Shown in pieces: positions 28,531 through 45,820 of a stretch of DNA of 64,000 nt; positions within the stretch are counted from its first letter, which is position 1; each line of letters starts with the position of its first letter. Both the position numbers and the translations under genes were made by a program. The notes under the pieces were generated by a model. The model saw only the letters and a program-made list of their open reading frames with translations. It ran no database searches and was not told the origin of the DNA. Origin of the DNA: Urechis unicinctus (lineage: Eukaryota; Annelida; Polychaeta; Xenopneusta; Urechidae); NCBI GenBank assembly GCA_034190875.2, contig CM067351.1, forward strand, positions 4,822,426 to 4,886,425, given 5' to 3'.

Positions 28531-30043
28531 TCATTTGGCCCACAAGAAGCCAACATACTCGCCATCGCTAGAGGGCCACTTGTCCCGGATCGCCCACACC
28601 ATGCAGGATGGAACAACTCTTCTGTTGTTGCTGCCTAAGTGTCCATACCGATGTAAGCTATATTGGCGATAAGCTGCCAATCTGAAAGCTCGGTTAGTTT
28701 CCTCATACTGCCGGACTGTCTCCCTTGTGTAACAGAGGAGGGCTGTCTTCACTACATCTGCATTTAGGCATAGGAGCCGATAGTCATGGTTGCTAGTGTG
28801 GCACTTGTTTGTTCTCTGCTTGCAGCATATTCTTTCTGTTTGTGTTGGCATTGGCCGACATTTCTGACACACACACCAAGACATGTCATCTTGGAAATTG
28901 TGTGTCCAATCTGGATTTCTTGCCAGTGGGGCCAACCTGCTAGATACAAACACTTCAAATGATTTCTTCATTTCGTGGTTTTTTTCGATTTCCTCAGCAA
29001 GAAAATCCTTGACGATGTGTTCGGGAGTAGAATTCAAAGCCTATCACAGAGCAGAAAGTTGAAATCCATTTAGTAAAATCTATAAGGGAATGAAACATCA
29101 TGATTACATGTACCTCGGGACATTATATGGTGTAGTTCAGGAGGCTTATGTTATCTGTGATAGTAAACTTACACATGTTTATGAATAGTGTTTTGAGCAT
29201 TATCCCAACGGGTGTTTAAATATTTTGTTTATATCTGATTGATGTTCTTATGTTCTTGTATTTTAATGTACAATAAGATCCCTAACCTGCTGTACAGACG
29301 ACACTTCTTCGGGTTCCACAGATGGGGTATCTGATGTTCCCATAGGGGTATGTCCAGCTAAAATTATGCTGGTGTCCTGTAGGGGGGAAAAATTAAGTTC
29401 ATTTACTGACAGAAAATGTTCATTGCTACAGCATTTATATTGTTCTTGTTGTATTGCCAATACAATAAAATATTCAATTCACCATGAATAGTCTTGTATC
29501 AGTCAATTAGAGAAATGATGTCAATTGCTCAAGGGCATGTAAAAGATGTATTTGAGAGGTCATCAAACTGTTTTCGAAAATAATACTGTAGCAACATCTT
29601 ACCCGGTTTCTGCAGAATTTGACTTTGCAGAAGCATCTGGTGGAACAGTTTGTGCCATTCTTTTTACACGGGCACCGTCGAACGCATTGTCCTTTGCAGC
29701 GGCAATATGAACTATCAGATTCCAAAACAGTGTCAATGAGTGGTTCAGGAGACGGGGGTATCTCTTGTAGCACTTTACTTCCACTGGCCAGTCCCTCCAA
29801 TATCACCGCAGCGGGTAAATGGGTTGTGGAAGTGGAACCGCTTGGGGTCTCAGGTCTCTCGTAATCTGCAGCATCCTCCGCAGACTGAATGGGCAATGGT
29901 TCACTAAGTACCTCCCGAGTACAATATGGAACGCTCGACGTGTCGAACGCCGGATTTATCAATGTGGCAAACGTGTTGGATCCATTTTGATCGGCAGGGC
30001 TAACGGTGACCGGACCTCCCTTCAATGAAAACTTCATAAACAT
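28531..30043 (-). CDS. CXC plus P2X7-like domain accessory protein
   Basis: Three minus-strand exons in phase 0: 30043-29603 (147 codons), 29376-29287 (30 codons) and 29040-28531 (169 codons plus stop), 346 residues in all. The N-terminal region is Ser/Pro-rich. Residues about 114-147 form a CXC-like motif (CRCKGQC...CPCKK...CSTRCFCK...CRN), the kind that binds DNA in tesmin and MSL2-type proteins. Residues about 190-346 resemble the cytosolic Cys-rich C-terminal domain of P2X7 receptors: WCVCQKC at about 232, more Cys/His pairs, FRLAAYRQYSLHRYGHLG, then VPSCMVWAIRDKWPSSDGEY. No P2X channel segments are present. I chose the first in-frame ATG after an upstream stop. It is tail to tail with the transposase, inside the same TIRs. 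Its role is unknown; aid in target choice or regulation is inference. Confidence 0.85.
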
Positions 30044-30553
30044 CGCAGCTGAGTTGTGGTTGCGGACGGACAACAGTGAGGTTTCAGTTTCAATCTCCAG
30101 CGAGCGTCGGCGGGAAATTTTTCGGTGTTAGGTGATGACGAATACTGTGTGCTTAATTCCATTGTATGATAAAAGGTACCATATGGTGGGACAAAAGTTA
30201 CTATTTGTCGTGTTGGTGTTTGCCCACAACCTTGATTTGAAGAAAACTACATTTTGAAACTTGAGCGGAAATATACACATCCGTAGCGAGGTAGTTATAA
30301 GGCGCGCGTAGTGATTTACAGCCGACAAACGAGCGGCTGATGGTTTTAGGGAGGTATCGTTATCGATGGACTGACACAGCTAAATGAAACAGCCTTCTAC
30401 TGTACATCTTTTGGATTTCCAGTGAAACAAATATGTTTAAAAATTACCAGCATAATTTTGGATGAAGTAAAATTTGACGCACCAAATAAACGACGGCATT
30501 ATTTCTTAACCGCATCGAGCGTAGTAATGTATTTACCAAATGATCCCTGATTG

Positions 30554-30578
30554 CCTTATATGAGGCTGAACAGCCTCT
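30554..30578 (-). repeat. Right terminal inverted repeat
   Basis: 25 bp immediately inside the right TTAA, inverted relative to 23783-23807. Homology stops sharply after the shared AAGG, so the repeat is short. Confidence 0.95.
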
Positions 30579-32499
30579 TTAAGACATAATATACTCCCTC
30601 TGATTATAATGCAATTATAAATATTTGTAACACTGCACATATGATGTACACAGCTTTGAAACATTCTCTACATAGTATATAAATGTGACGCAATGTATCA
30701 CACATTTTAAACACCACTTTTACGCATATCATTTACTGGCTACATTGGTAATAGATTTAAATGTCAAAGAATTTCATCTTTCTTACTATTACATCTTTTG
30801 ACTGGAGAAACTAAAAGTTATGATTCAGGAGGCAGGAATGACAACTTTGGTCTGCTAACTAAGAATTATTTTAGCAAGAATAACTGACGCGGGTAGCCCG
30901 CTAACCGACCCAACGTTCTCTTGTTTTGTTGAAACGTTAGAAACCACAGAAATGTCACGTAGCGGCGTATCGTAAGACAATGACCCGGGGAGTGGCTAAA
31001 GGACCACCTTTATAGCAAAATGACTACATTTGCAGCAAAAGGGCTCATCGTGGTCCTTGAGCTACATTTGCATGTAATATTAGGACCTCAAATGTAACAA
31101 AAGGACCATTTATTTTTTATCTGTCTATCTATCGTTCTTGATTAACATCGAAAAAGCTGTGAAGCTGTTATGTGTGTCGACTCAGACAACGAAAATCCGC
31201 ACGTGTGTGATTCGGCAAATGCTGATTATATTGTTGTTTTTAAATTTATTAAAAGGTATGTGTCATTCTAGTACTTGTTGCTTTATTGCGCATTCAAAAC
31301 GCTAGCTCATTGCAGCAAAATGATTAGTCTGCTGCTTCTGGTTTATATGAAATCGCTAACCCTAGTGCGTAACCTGTTTATTTCCTGGAGAGCCACGTAG
31401 GGATTTGAACGAGGTTATTGCTTATGCGAGATGATGAGGCGACGACACTGAGTGAATCCCTGAATTACTGACGTTTATAGTGCTAGAATAAATTCGTTAT
31501 CGGAATTTTAAAATATACTCCATGTCCAAAATTGTCCAATAGGGTTAAGAAATACGCAGAAATGAATTAATATTTTAAATGTGCATGTTTAAACCGCTTT
31601 ATTACTTGACATGTATCAAATAGGACCTTGACTCTTTCCCATTAATATTTTAAATGCATGTTTAAACCGCCGCCTTATTACTTGACATGACACTCTTTCC
31701 CAGATCTTTTTCATGGAGTAATGTTATAACAAAAAATGAAAAACTTTCAAAAGTTGATAGGCCTACTTTCAATGTGCAACATGGAGTCTCAGGCTCTGAC
31801 GGGACAAACGGATGCAATCTCTAACTGTGTCAGGCGTAGACAGCCATTTTCTTAAATTGAAAAAACCTGTCAACGACAGTTATGAGCATGCTACACACTA
31901 TGGATGATCTTTTTATCCTTCATTACGACTTAATAAGCCCTGAGGAAAGTATCAATCTACGTATTTTGAAATGGGTTTTATAACCGCTTATTTACAATTT
32001 TGAGTGAATAATTGTTGAAGAACGAGCCATTCCATGAAGCCGTCGACCATGGATATCATTCATGCCAACGGTCGACCCAATATTAAGGGGGAGTGCAGAG
32101 CAAAGTGACCGGTGCCCCTATAGAGCAATGCATCGTTCCTAATCACCCATGGTCGATGAAATCGCTACAACGACAATACGCTAAGGAAATATTCTGGTTG
32201 ATAATCCGGTCCATATTTGGGTGATCCATCAAATCCAGTTGATACTATGAAATCGAGGGCATTAACAATGGATATACATCACCAAAGGCCATTCAATCCG
32301 GATATGGGAATATGACCTAACACAGCTTCAAAAACATTCTGAGTGTAACCATTTATATGATGAAGGGGTTTATTATGCTGTAGGGAATTTATTCATGGCA
32401 ATTGGTCAGCCATTGTTATCATATGCGTATGTAAACGCCACGTGTTATGGACGAATATCTAGCGATTGAAGTCTTGCTTTGAGGCAACACCCAACGACG
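30579..32499. other. Gene-poor flank right of the transposon
   Basis: No coding feature. It contains an inverted pair AAGGACCAC and GTGGTCCTT (about 31001-31059) and the tandem repeat at 31566-31701. The rest is unremarkable AT-rich DNA. Confidence 0.55.
31566..31701. repeat. Two-unit tandem repeat, units of about 75 and 61 bp
   Basis: Both units start ATTAATATTTTAAATG, share ATGTTTAAACCGC and TTATTACTTGACATG, and end CTCTTTCCC. The second lacks a block of about 14 bp (roughly TATCAAATAGGACC). Confidence 0.85.
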
Positions 32500-32524
32500 G
32501 TATATATACGTATATATGTATATG

Positions 32525-32567
<43 letters not shown>

Positions 32568-32735
32568 TTATATATATATATATATATTTATATATACATA
32601 TATATATACATGCATATATATATTTATATATACATATATATATAATTATATATTTATATATATATTTATATAGATATACATATTTATATGAGCGCATAAA
32701 TATACATAAAAAGATGTTCTTACATATATATATAT
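32500..32735. repeat. Degenerate TA-rich microsatellite block
   Basis: TATA runs with regular TATT, TACA and TATG interruptions. Frames rich in Tyr and Ile on both strands are repeat artefacts. Confidence 0.9.
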
Positions 32736-33636
32736 AAAAACATGATTCAATTGAGATACTGGGTCCATAATATTAAACCCAGAACAGGAGGCAAGGCAGT
32801 TAATCACTACCAGATCATGAGTGCTGCTGAGCAAAACGTCATCACTAATACTTAGTCAATTTCACTACCTAACAATAAAGAGAGAAGGCCGATGGCTATT
32901 GAACTCTGCTGCTTTTGACATTAACAAGTTATGACTGCATTTAATCATAGCGTATATAGTATAACATTGTATTCAATGACACACCAGGGCTGAACAATAA
33001 CCCCTAAGCCCACTTGTCGAGCAACAATAGTGCATCGCCAGGTAGTTATGCAAATAGTTTTATAATTTAAGCCTAATAATTTAAGTTTTTAAGAAATGAT
33101 TCACCCAAACACCCATGAGCTTATAATAACTTAAAAACATTGTTCCTGGAACAAGCAATTTTAATATAGCAAGTCAGAGATCAAAAGCCATTAAGTTATA
33201 AGTTAAAGTTTGCATGATTTGGTCAAAGTGAAGTCGCTAGCTTGCATTATAAGAAAACGTGCCATCAAGAATTATTCCCCATTGAGTAAATCACTCAGGA
33301 ACAAAAAGGTCATGCAGTGCTGATATTTACTTTGTAAGTGATCATCAATATAAGAGTGGTTCATGTTTAATTTGAAACAGGTATTCCCTATTTGGTTCAA
33401 ACAGCTAATGAAATTATTTTTCAATAATAAGGTCACAAAGGGCTGGTATTTTGTTGGTAAGTAACAATCAATATAAAGAGTGACTTGCATTATTAAAAAA
33501 ATGTGACACCAAAAGTTCACAAGCAGGCAAAGCTGTGCTGAGGAGCATAACTATTATTGGTTAATTCCTAATAGTCCCATAAATTTTACCTTATAAATAG
33601 CATGCAACAGGTCTAGAATGTCAACCAATCAAAGTG
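32736..33636. other. No gene; one imperfect direct repeat
   Basis: Two diverged copies of about 65 bp (near 33303-33362 and 33425-33483) share AAGGTCA, TGGTATTT-like and ATCAATATAA blocks. No coding evidence. Confidence 0.55.
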
Positions 33637-35600
33637 ACCGTCCAAGTCATGCGTAACCAGCCATTTATTTACAATTTGGGAACTGCACTGTGATTTGGGG
33701 TTGCAGATATGCTTAATACCCCTATCAACACTAGACCAGATGCATAGCTTTTAAGACTAACTGACAGATGACCATGGCATTTATAGCTTATACAAGATAG
33801 ATTCAAATGATGTGATTGTACTATTGAACAATTGTTTGGATTACATATTGTTGTGGCAGATACCCTGACAAAAGCGGCTCTTGGGGTCTTAATATTTGGC
33901 TAGCCGCTGTTTAACTTGGCTGTCAACTCAAACCAGCACAGTTTGTTTTGGATAGCTACTATTGGGATCTAAAGGCAAAAGTGTGACTCTGTCCATGACT
34001 GAACTATCATATAACACATGATATTATCAAACTTATAGGAATGTGATAAAGAACTCATGTTTTTGTGTATTACAATGATACATAATACTAGCAGATCATG
34101 CTATTTCCATGTCCAATAAAAGTACTTTAACAGGTAGGTTAAGGGTAACAATACTGATGCAAGAATATAATTCAAGGATGTCGAAAGCAAAATATCAATC
34201 TTCAACTTTTGAAAAAAAAAATCACATTTGAAAGAGTAACCTCACCCCCACTAACGCACTACCACAAGAGTTGTTTTATAGTGTACTATGATACTAGCCA
34301 TCCTAGTGGCTAGTAGTGTTGGCTAGTGTCATAGTCCACAATACAACATTGTGAGTTACAGGGCATAAAGTCGGAAGACGAGTAGGATCGATGATCCTGG
34401 AATCAGGATCCCCTACCTTACTCAACAACCGAATTGGAGCGTTTGGGTTATTGTGATACCGCAGCGCATGTCCGCTGTCAAGATCAGGCAATGTTTACAT
34501 TTGACAGATGGCGCAAAAGCCGTTCACTAAAATGGCCGATGGCAATAGTCAATACGGTTAAATGAACGTTAGGAAATATATTTTTAAAAAAAAATTAGTG
34601 GTAATCGATAGATCTGTGCAACCATGCTGCAGGCATCTAGTAACATTAACGTGGTATCTGGGTACTGTTGGCCGTTGGAATAGTGTTAGTGATCTGTAAG
34701 TGTGAGTGTGAACGGTAGAGCCTACGTGCGGTGCATCCCGGTGAAGCTCGCTTACCACTGTAAACTACGAGTATTTCATAATTTGTCGTACATGAAATTT
34801 CTTCCCGCAACAATAACGATCATTGTCACATGAATGATATTCAATATATAAACGTTGGAATCATACTGACCAAATACGAATCAAATGGAAACAGAGCGTG
34901 TAAAATGGTCATGGCTGACGGATTGCCTTTGAATTTCCAGGCGGTATGGAAATCTGGAATTGTTACAATCCCAAAATATACCTTCTGCTTGAGCCCGCGG
35001 ATGCATTCGTGGGGACAATTGGATTTTACGACATGAGCAATCTGATAACACAAAACAATCTAGCTAATTATTCCCTTGTTAAAAACAGTCCGTTGATACG
35101 AAATGATTTCATTTATTACTTGAAACTTTACACATTATAGATCGAAAAAACCGGTATCTCATTTCAGTGAGATTCTCAAAACGTTTTGAATGCTGATCTG
35201 CGTCTCGAATTTTCAACTTAAGTGCTACATTTGTTCTTATTTATCCGAATAAAACATTATCAGACGGATATATATTGAGAAAAAAACACCAAAAATCAGT
35301 TGACAAAGACTTACAACCCCGCCATTTTTTTTTTTTATCCTTCTGTAAAGATATTTGAGCGTGTGGTGCCCGTTATTCGTTAAAACTGTTGGTTTATATA
35401 TTCATTCAAAATTTGTATGTTTTTCATTTCAAGCGATAATTTGTTCATTGAAGTTTAAAGTCACACAAATCATGAAGTTTGAAGCAAATAGACATCGAAC
35501 AAAGCCATAAAATGACCGATCATTCAACAAGGCCAGCATGGTCGTTGGGGCCAAAATGGTTGGTGAATTGTACGCACTTGTATAAATGTATATTCATATT

Positions 35601-35605
<5 letters not shown>

Positions 35606-35641
<36 letters not shown>
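35606..35641. repeat. (AT)n microsatellite in copy 1
   Basis: A short AT array whose counterpart in copy 2 is 41085-41115. The flanking bases differ (ATTTATAAATATAT versus ATTATATAATATAT). Confidence 0.9.
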
Positions 35642-35643
<2 letters not shown>

Positions 35644-38048
35644 ACATGCATAAGAGTCATTAACATAGCAACTTGCTCAGTAATCAAGTGTTTTTAACGC
35701 ATTATGCAACTGTGTGGCGCCCTTTTAGCATTATTATTTAACAATTTCTGTTTTATACAAAAGCGCAAGCGTGACGTTAGATGGCACTATAGGGAGTCAG
35801 ACATCATGGATTGAACTTATAAATGGATATCATGGCTGTCTTCGTCTGAGCAATTAAGCTCTGAAACAATAAAAACCCTCTAATATGTGTCAAGGTGAGT
35901 GAACATTTACAAATCATTGATGTCCTGTTGATATGATCGTTCATACCTTTATAACACTAAGACAGTCAAGATTTTCTTCCTATCTCTGAGTCCCAATAAA
36001 TACTGTCACTTGGGAAGTTGCTATGGTGTCGTTGGTTCATTATTGCTTATTATTTATTATATATCATTTCAAGTTAACTAAGCCGAAGCGATGAGACATT
36101 ACACTCTATTGAATAATGTATATTATTATTGCCATGTGGTGTGAACAAAACAAAAAATAAGTCAACCCTTTGGGCAAATTTTACCTCACCGAGGCAGCCA
36201 GGAAAACACCATTATAAATGCCAATGTTTACGTTTTGCGAAATGAACCTAGCTTACCATACTCATTTGTATATATTTTTAATCATTGGCTTCAGCCTATT
36301 GATAAAGTGATGTTTGACTGTCAAGTACAAAAGTTTTTATCGGCATTATATAACTATAAACACGTCGGTTTTTGAGTAAAGCGACAGTACACCATCTGAT
36401 AAATAGGTGTACAGTATGGTGATTATTCACTATTCACTAACTATAACTAACTCAGGAGGTATTGGTTGCAAATATATTGCGACACCGTACATAAACATAC
36501 CAATTAACTTCTCTTGTTTGTATTAGCTTCAAAGCGTGCACAAAGATGGGTCAAAAATATATACCAAAATTGGGACAATCAAATACCGCTTAAATGCGCA
36601 GTTAATCGGTGTTTTGAAGCTTTATAACAAATACTTTCAAAGCGCAACGCCTGTCTGTGAGTATTCAACGGCCGTTGACGACAGGGGCGCGAGCACAGGC
36701 GCACGCAGTCGTGTAGTATCAGTGTCGAAGGGAAATTCCTCCATGCGCAGAGAACGGACGATCGAGCTCATGCAAATATGCAGATACCCTGAGAAAACGG
36801 ACGTCGTTAACCGAAATAGGCGTAGAAGAATGTTTAGGAAATAAAACCTGAACAATTTTACTCTACTGATTTCTATATGTGCTGCTGATGTTTTCAGGAA
36901 ACCTATCTCGCACTGAGATAGCATTGACTGACAGCTCTAAATTGATTAGGTTTTCAGCTTGCAGAAGCCAGATATGCGTAATGTTGTCAAGTCATAGAAG
37001 CAGAACATTACAAAGAAGAAGGGAAACGTACATGGTAGAACTTCAATGCACAAGGGTGCAGTAATCCTCTGCGATATTGGCAACAGCTGGGGGAGGAATT
37101 AGCTGCTCCACGCTGAAGCTGACCTTTAAGACTGAGCATGATCTATGCCGTCACTCATACATATTGTCAGCATTACTCATCGATAAAACAAAAAGACTGC
37201 ATGGGTGATGTGGTCGCTGTATGATTTGGTGACATAAATAGTGGTCAGCTGTTGTGGCATTTGTACCTATTTCCAATTGATATGGATCGTTAAACATGGT
37301 CCCGAATGTTATGTGCCCGAATGCATTATTAATACAGCCTTTTACTGTCTACATTATATATGAGGTTAATGGCCTGATAATATAGAACACAGAATAACTG
37401 TAATAAGGCCATCGACCCAAATATATATGCGGCGAATTAAGATCCAACGCAAGCAGTACAAAATGTAGCGATTACGAAACATTAATTCGTTTCAGGTCAA
37501 CTACATATTCATTTTACCGTCCATGATTGGCAAAAAATGTTTACGTTTCCAATACGGTGGAATGACCAAAGGTGTGGCAAGGTGGAACCGCGGTATATTT
37601 TGTCCCAAACATAAATGCACATTAGTTTACATGTTCTATACCATCAATAGCACTTAATATCCGCAAGGTTATTACAATACCAAGGTGCTTCCACTTTTCA
37701 CCTAATCGAAAACCTTTGAGCTAATATTACAAGTTGCGACAAGCGGATTTGTCTGATGGCTTTAATAGTGATGGAGACCCTTTTATTTTAGTAAGATTAT
37801 GCATTAAACATTTCAGAGGCACATAAACGTAATGTTCCTTAGCTGAATTGTCTATCTATACAAAAGTTGCGGGTTTTCATCATAAACCAAGAGACCATCA
37901 GCAGCCAGAGCACGTCTGATCCAAACCCGAAACCAAATAGAGTTATACAAGTTAAGAATATAGAGCCTCACAGTTTGGTCCCTTGCCAAATCGATCTGGC
38001 ACCATACATTGTCACAGTGCGTAATAGAATGCAAATATACGGATATCA

Positions 38049-38480
<432 letters not shown>

Positions 38481-38749
38481 GTACGGATATGTATGTATAT
38501 GTATGATAGGACGCGATATCACAAGAATTGCAATTTCTTGTAAATACTTACCATTTTCATTATCATAGAATGAAGATGTGAGCAAACCAGTTACAATAGT
38601 AGAGGCAACTCAGCAATGCCAACTAAGGCTTCTTTATAATGGCTGTGATATGAACAACCGTCCTTGGTACCCCACATCCTCATCCCATTAGATGATTTAT
38701 TCTTGAATTCGTCTCAATTAAAATTACGTCGGATCAATATCCCCTGATT

Positions 38750-38920
38750 TGCTTAATGTTCCACTTTTGATTTATGAATGCTGTTACCGACGTCAATTAT
38801 ATATACTAGAACTGTTCGTAGGGTATCAAACAAAAATGACGATTGCCATGAAAATATTGATCACATAACCAACATTTAACATTGTCTGTGCCAAGTAAAT
38901 ATTAATATATAAAGATATAT

Positions 38921-38961
<41 letters not shown>

Positions 38962-38974
38962 TATATATATAGAT

Positions 38975-39024
<50 letters not shown>

Positions 39025-39031
39025 CTATATA

Positions 39032-39106
<75 letters not shown>

Positions 39107-39117
39107 ATATTATATAT
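38750..39117. other. Spacer between the duplicated blocks
   Basis: The first 155 bp are unique, except that 38852-38905 is inverted at 44272-44327. The rest (38905-39117) is TA/GATA microsatellite reaching the start of copy 2. Confidence 0.85.
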
Positions 39118-44243
<5,126 letters not shown>

Positions 44244-45474
44244 ATATATATATATATTTATATATTTATAAATTAATATTTACTTGGAACAGACAATGTT
44301 AAATGTTGGTTATTGTGCTCAATATTTGCTCAATTTATTCAATTGATTTTCAGTTCATCCAAAAACACGTTAGAAATCATTGCCACATTAACAATGCTAA
44401 TTTAGAGCATTGTTTTATCTAGGATTCCGCTTGGTTGTCATCACAGTCGCAATGGTCGATTCATCATAGCCCGCATTTATGTTAGAAGTATATATGGCTT
44501 GGGCCAATTCCTCAATGTTATTACCTAGCGAAAAATTACAGTATTGTTTGCAATGTAGGATGATCTTGGCTGACAACTGATGCTGAGTATTTCGTCTAAT
44601 CGCTATTTTGTTTTATTGGTGCAACAGGTGCATGCTTTTAAATCCAACCAATCTCGTTCCATTTTGACACTTTTAAGTTTCATATAGCTTCAGAGACATA
44701 AGCACCGTATATCAAAAATGTTTTAACAATCATTAGATTTCTTGATATGTTTAGCTGATTAATATTGTTTGCTTTATGATTACAGATTTCGCACCTAATG
44801 TTGTGACTTGTGGTAATCGATTTACAAATGCTGCTAAACTAAGGGGTGCATAATGCCTGGTACAGGTGCAGGTTTAATTCAGATTTAAGCAACATGTCAT
44901 TAATTCCATTACATCGCTTAGAACTAATTACACCCGCGCCTTAAATAAATGCTATATGATGATCAACGATCCACGTGCATTCCCTTTATAATTCATTGTC
45001 AAATCCACATCTTTACGTCACAAATAATTGGCTATTATACGAACGTTCTGTTATCGGTGCATAGCGGAATGTGCGGGCAATTTGCTAATTATCGCGTGGA
45101 TGCTCAACTTGTACATAATGGTTACTGCTGAATATGTGTCAGCCTCGTATAACAATGACGCCATCGCGTCGCGGTCAAGTGACGCCATCAAGTGAAGTAG
45201 AGATGGACGGTATGCTAACCTGCGTTTATCAATGACAACACTGACCAGAAAGACGGCTTCATTCAGAAACAAACTGTGTTTGGCTGCGCGATATTGTGTG
45301 CATTCTTTAAATATCACTTTGCTGCTTTTGAAGATGTTTCCATAGATTGAACTTAATTCCAGCATTGATAAAGAGGACAACATTGTCGAGTCGTTACAGC
45401 AATATGTTTTGTAACAATGAAATAACTCTATCTAGTCTAAGATAAATCTTTGTTGTTTCACGTTGCCAGTGATA
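44244..45474. other. No gene recognised
   Basis: It begins with a short TA tract and the inverted repeat of the duplication spacer (44272-44327). The remaining sequence shows no supportable exon or RNA gene. Confidence 0.55.
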
Positions 45475-45527
45475 TATTCATATATATATATATATATATA
45501 TATATAGATATAGATATATAGATATAT

Positions 45528-45578
<51 letters not shown>

Positions 45579-45737
45579 TAGAGAGATATATATATATATA
45601 TAGATATATATATAGATCTTAGAGATATAGATATATATAGAGATATATATATCTCTCTAGATCTCTCTATATATCTCTATATATCTCTCTATATATATAT
45701 ATATAGATATCTATATATATATCTCTATATATATATA

Positions 45738-45768
<31 letters not shown>

Positions 45769-45777
45769 CTATATATA

Positions 45778-45820
<43 letters not shown>
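45475..45820. repeat. TA microsatellite with GA-to-CT strand switch
   Basis: The left half (to about 45645) carries AGAGAT and AGATAT variants; the right half carries ATCTCTCT and TATCTC variants. AGAGATATATATATCTCT sits at the switch. The block is therefore a long imperfect palindrome that could fold as a cruciform. Confidence 0.85.

Noticed and set aside
34303-37064. 60-102-codon frames present in both 5.1-kb copies
   Set aside because: Their conservation reflects the recent DNA duplication and not selection; several overlap on opposite strands and none has a domain.
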